Source: Akkermansiaceae bacterium | Lineage (GTDB): Bacteria; Verrucomicrobiota; Verrucomicrobiia; Verrucomicrobiales; Akkermansiaceae | Length of the DNA stretch: 41,467 nucleotides | Reading direction: 5' to 3' | NCBI GenBank assembly: GCA_023301335.1 | Contig: JALZVA010000189.1 | Location: 1 to 41,467 of the forward strand | In this document: piece after piece, positions 38,492 to 41,467 of the stretch | Layout of the letters: each line of letters starts with the position of its first letter | Numbering within the stretch: the stretch's first letter is position 1 | Made by a program: the position numbers and the translations under genes | The notes under the pieces: generated by a model | The model's input: the letters and a program-made list of their open reading frames with translations, nothing else | Told to the model about the DNA's origin: nothing | Databases searched by the model: none

Positions 38492-40501
38492 TTAAAAATT
38501 CGTTCCAATACTGAAGTGGAAAGTTCCGCTTGGTTCACCCTCTTTTTTATTCAGGTTTCTACCATACTCTAAGCGCACTGCACCAATAGGGATATCAATC
38601 CGTGCTCCGATTCCCGCAGCATAGCTCGCGTCACTCAGACCAAAATCTTCTATATCAGAGTATAGCTGACCAGCATCTACAAAAGCTATTACTTTAAATG
38701 GCTCAGAGATCGTGCGGATATATTCGGCACTCGCCAACCAATACGCTTCCCCACCAAGCGATTCTCCACTAATTGATTGTGGCCCAAGTTCTCTTTCGTC
38801 AAATGCTCTCTGCGTATTCGCCCCGCCACTAAACAAGCGGATATCTATCGGCAGATTAGAAGAATCTGAAGGCTTAATCCCAGCGAAACGCACCCGAGTC
38901 ACGACGCTGTTTTGCTCGTTCAGTGCAAAACGGTAAGAATGCTCTGTCTCGGCTCGTAGAAAGGCGTTGCTCGCATCTCCTGCAATCAACCCAGTTTCTA
39001 ACAATGTTCGCCCATGATAGCCCTTAGTAGGTAACAGCCTATTATCTCTTAGATCCACGACCTGCTCCAACCCGAATCTAGAGACCCCGTAGTCACTGGG
39101 CCCTAGCTCCGCATCGCTTAACTGCGTTGACGAAGAAGAAGCATATTCAATATTTCCAAAAAGACGCGTAGCGTAGTTACTATTCGGTTTCCATACAAAG
39201 GAAGACTCAAACCCTCCTTTTTTTGTCCTATACCCTTCATTGTTACGCTCGACCAAATACGCTCTGGCATGAAACGCAATTGGGGAATTAAATATCCTTG
39301 GTTCAACAATCCCCACCTCACCTAACAAACCACGAGAACTAAACTCGCCCCCAATATAAACATTCCTCAAACTCCCATGATAATTTCGGTTAGAATAGGT
39401 AGAACCAATAATAAAGCCTTCATAAGATCCGAACCCTCCATACACCTTCACTGATCTTGCATCCGCTTCTTCCACCTCAACCTCCAAATTCACCTCGTCT
39501 ACCCCTGCAATTTGAACTGGACGTACCACCACACTTTTAAATGCACCCGTTGCAATGAGCTTTGCGACAACCTTATTAATCTCTGCCGCATCATAATTCT
39601 CTCCTTTTTGATCTCCAAAGTAGCGAGATATTTTTCTCCTCTTCGTTTTCTCCTGCCCCTTCACAACTACCTTATTCACCTTATACTGAGCCCCTGCATT
39701 TACGTTAAAACTTATTTTTGTCGTCTTGTTTAAATGCACTACCTTTGTCTGAATTTTGGCAAATTGATACCCGTTAGACGCGTAGAAATTTTCTACTAAT
39801 TGTCGCATTTTATTGATGTGCTCTGTGCTCGCCACACCTCCTACGAGAGATTCTATCTGAGGGTAAATTTTATTCAAATGTGCTTCACTCACTCCTGAAA
39901 AAAATGGTTTTTCTATCACAAGGCGTTGCCCTGAAGTAATCGTTAATGATACGTTCATCCACTTTTCGCCACGGTCTCTTTGCTTAGAATTTAGCTTCAC
40001 CGAAGCATTCCAATAGCCTTGAGATTTGAGATAATTTCTCACATTTTCGACCCCTCGCTCAACATATTCTTCAATATAAGGGGCGTTCTTACTCGATACC
40101 AATTCTGTCTCTACCAAAGGCTGGAGAAAATATTCCCTTAGTTCTTCAGAAGACATCACTTCAGAATGGTTCGAGCTAATCGTCCCAAAGAGATAGCGTT
40201 CACCTGAGTTCACATCCAAGCCGATGATATTCGATCCTGGTAGTTTCCACTCGACATTCACATCCGGGTAGCCAGAGCGGATCATGATCCTTCTCAGAAA
40301 AAACGCAGCGTCATCTGCTCTCCAACTGGATGCATCACGCTTAAGGATAAACTCTAAGCGAGGTGTTAGCTTTTCCATCGCTAACTCTTCCCTCTCCTTA
40401 CTTAGACCTGTAATCTGAATCGTCGCAGCATGCCCTAGCCCACAATAGAGCAAGGTCATACACAACAATTTCAGAACCTGTCTTTTTTTTCTCCTCATCA
40501 C
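38492..40501 (-). CDS. Omp85-family outer membrane protein (BamA/TamA-like)
   Basis: Signal peptide, POTRA-like N-terminal repeats, C-terminal beta-barrel (GAVRLEYGRNLNKKEGEPSGTFHFSIGTNF) with terminal Phe; immediately downstream of a TamB-like gene. Confidence 0.9.
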   Translation of the reverse strand: MMRRKKRQVLKLLCMTLLYCGLGHAATIQITGLSKEREELAMEKLTPRLEFILKRDASSWRADDAAFFLRRIMIRSGYPDVNVEWKLPGSNIIGLDVNSGERYLFGTISSNHSEVMSSEELREYFLQPLVETELVSSKNAPYIEEYVERGVENVRNYLKSQGYWNASVKLNSKQRDRGEKWMNVSLTITSGQRLVIEKPFFSGVSEAHLNKIYPQIESLVGGVASTEHINKMRQLVENFYASNGYQFAKIQTKVVHLNKTTKISFNVNAGAQYKVNKVVVKGQEKTKRRKISRYFGDQKGENYDAAEINKVVAKLIATGAFKSVVVRPVQIAGVDEVNLEVEVEEADARSVKVYGGFGSYEGFIIGSTYSNRNYHGSLRNVYIGGEFSSRGLLGEVGIVEPRIFNSPIAFHARAYLVERNNEGYRTKKGGFESSFVWKPNSNYATRLFGNIEYASSSSTQLSDAELGPSDYGVSRFGLEQVVDLRDNRLLPTKGYHGRTLLETGLIAGDASNAFLRAETEHSYRFALNEQNSVVTRVRFAGIKPSDSSNLPIDIRLFSGGANTQRAFDERELGPQSISGESLGGEAYWLASAEYIRTISEPFKVIAFVDAGQLYSDIEDFGLSDASYAAGIGARIDIPIGAVRLEYGRNLNKKEGEPSGTFHFSIGTNF

Positions 40502-40505
40502 GAAA

Positions 40506-41467
40506 CTATCTAAATCTAATCAAATACACAATTAAGGCTCGGGTTTCTAACTCTGCATCTACTTGTGTCGTAAATAACCAGTTAGAGCCAATATCCACTG
40601 ACGCAGAGGTATATTTACTCCCAGTGAATACATCTTCTTTCCCTACTTCTAAGTTAAGCTTTTGCATCCCTGACAAGAGCGCTCCAAAAAGCTTATTCGC
40701 TCCTGACACCTTTTCCTCATTCTCCAGCTTCATTAAAAAAACCTGGAGTGCTTTCAGTGCCACTGTATTGCTATTCTCCAAGTCACTCGTCGTCGCACCC
40801 GTAGCTAGTAAAGACATAATATCTTCTTCTGGTAGAGGAGGAGATGAGGTCAGGCTCGTTCCTGGTGAAGACACATTTCCATGCACTAAAAGGTTCACCT
40901 TATAGTTCCCTATCTCAGATGTCCCAGCAACTTTCAGTCTAGGGTTCATCAAGCCTGTGGATTCATCAAAAATCACCTCTCCATTAGCCACTCTGAGCAC
41001 ACTGAAAGGTAGCTTCGCTTTAATTTTTTTAAGATAAAATTTACCTTTTGCTACGGGTTTTTTAAGCGTGCCACTGACATTCAAACCACCTTCAACTTTC
41101 CCACGAGCAACATTTCCTCGAATCAAAAAAGGATCTTCTGTTTTCACATTCACATCCAATCTCCACTGATCAAAAGGAGCAGGGATCGGTAGCTCATCAC
41201 CACTCCCCGTATCTACCGAAGGTAATTTCACCTCAGCAACCTCTGATGAAGGGACACCTATTGGAATCAACTCAATATCCTTATAAAAAAGTGACTCCAC
41301 AATCCCCACATCACCACTTACCAATGCATCTTCAAGGGTTCCTTTGAGATTGATATTCACATTCGCACGTGAAGATAAAAAATCATTCCGGTAAACCTGC
41401 GCGTAATCACACTTCAGTCTTAGATCAAATTGAGGAACCTCCAAATCAGATATATCTACGTCCCCAT
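40506..41467 (-). CDS. TamB/DUF490-family protein, partial (5' end beyond window)
   Basis: DVNIKTEDPFLIRGN-type motif (LDVNVKTEDPFLIRGNVARGKVEGGLNVSGTL), FDESTGLMNPRLKVAGTSEIGNYKVNLLVHGNVSSPG..LPEEDIMSLLATG; frame stays open through the window edge (the track start at 41444 is an internal TTG). Confidence 0.9.
   Translation of the reverse strand, partial: GDVDISDLEVPQFDLRLKCDYAQVYRNDFLSSRANVNINLKGTLEDALVSGDVGIVESLFYKDIELIPIGVPSSEVAEVKLPSVDTGSGDELPIPAPFDQWRLDVNVKTEDPFLIRGNVARGKVEGGLNVSGTLKKPVAKGKFYLKKIKAKLPFSVLRVANGEVIFDESTGLMNPRLKVAGTSEIGNYKVNLLVHGNVSSPGTSLTSSPPLPEEDIMSLLATGATTSDLENSNTVALKALQVFLMKLENEEKVSGANKLFGALLSGMQKLNLEVGKEDVFTGSKYTSASVDIGSNWLFTTQVDAELETRALIVYLIRFR

Noticed and set aside
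1-41467. CRISPR arrays, defence islands, prophage, rRNA or tRNA genes
   Set aside because: No spaced direct repeats, cas/restriction/toxin-antitoxin or phage proteins, or rRNA-like sequence noticed; tRNAs not seen by eye, but a covariance-model scan would be needed to exclude them fully.

Overview
This 41.5 kb window reads as a densely packed bacterial chromosome segment, mostly housekeeping genes. Gene content and style (Lys-rich histone-like protein, FGly sulfatase, minimal Hanks kinases, YHS-like secreted protein) suggest a Verrucomicrobiota/PVC-type Gram-negative, but this is inference. I see no rRNA, convincing tRNA, CRISPR array, transposase, integrase or phage module. Recognisable genes include a CreB/CreC-like two-component pair, a DinG-like Fe-S helicase, fumC, kdsB, pyrG, a RidA-type gene, plsY-gpsA-rex, two LptF/LptG-type permeases, tatD, an LptD/OstA-like gene, pssA, trpD, acs, valS, engB and a TamA/TamB-like pair; the TamB-like gene runs off the right edge. 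The accessory signals worth a second look are: (i) a Lys-rich protein built from 15 nearly identical 27-bp repeats; (ii) two tandem minimal Ser/Thr kinases divergent from an orphan ORF; (iii) several proteins that appear to keep a fold but lose catalytic residues (thioredoxin-like without CxxC, rhodanese with Cys replaced by Asp, diverged DUF2064/TIGR04282-like protein, degenerate second YHS-like repeat); (iv) a short apparent relic of the first MBL gene upstream of the creB-like gene; (v) a 12-bp-stem terminator that overlaps the annotated HIT ORF start. I do not see strong evidence for a complete undescribed system. All family calls come from motif reading without database searches.
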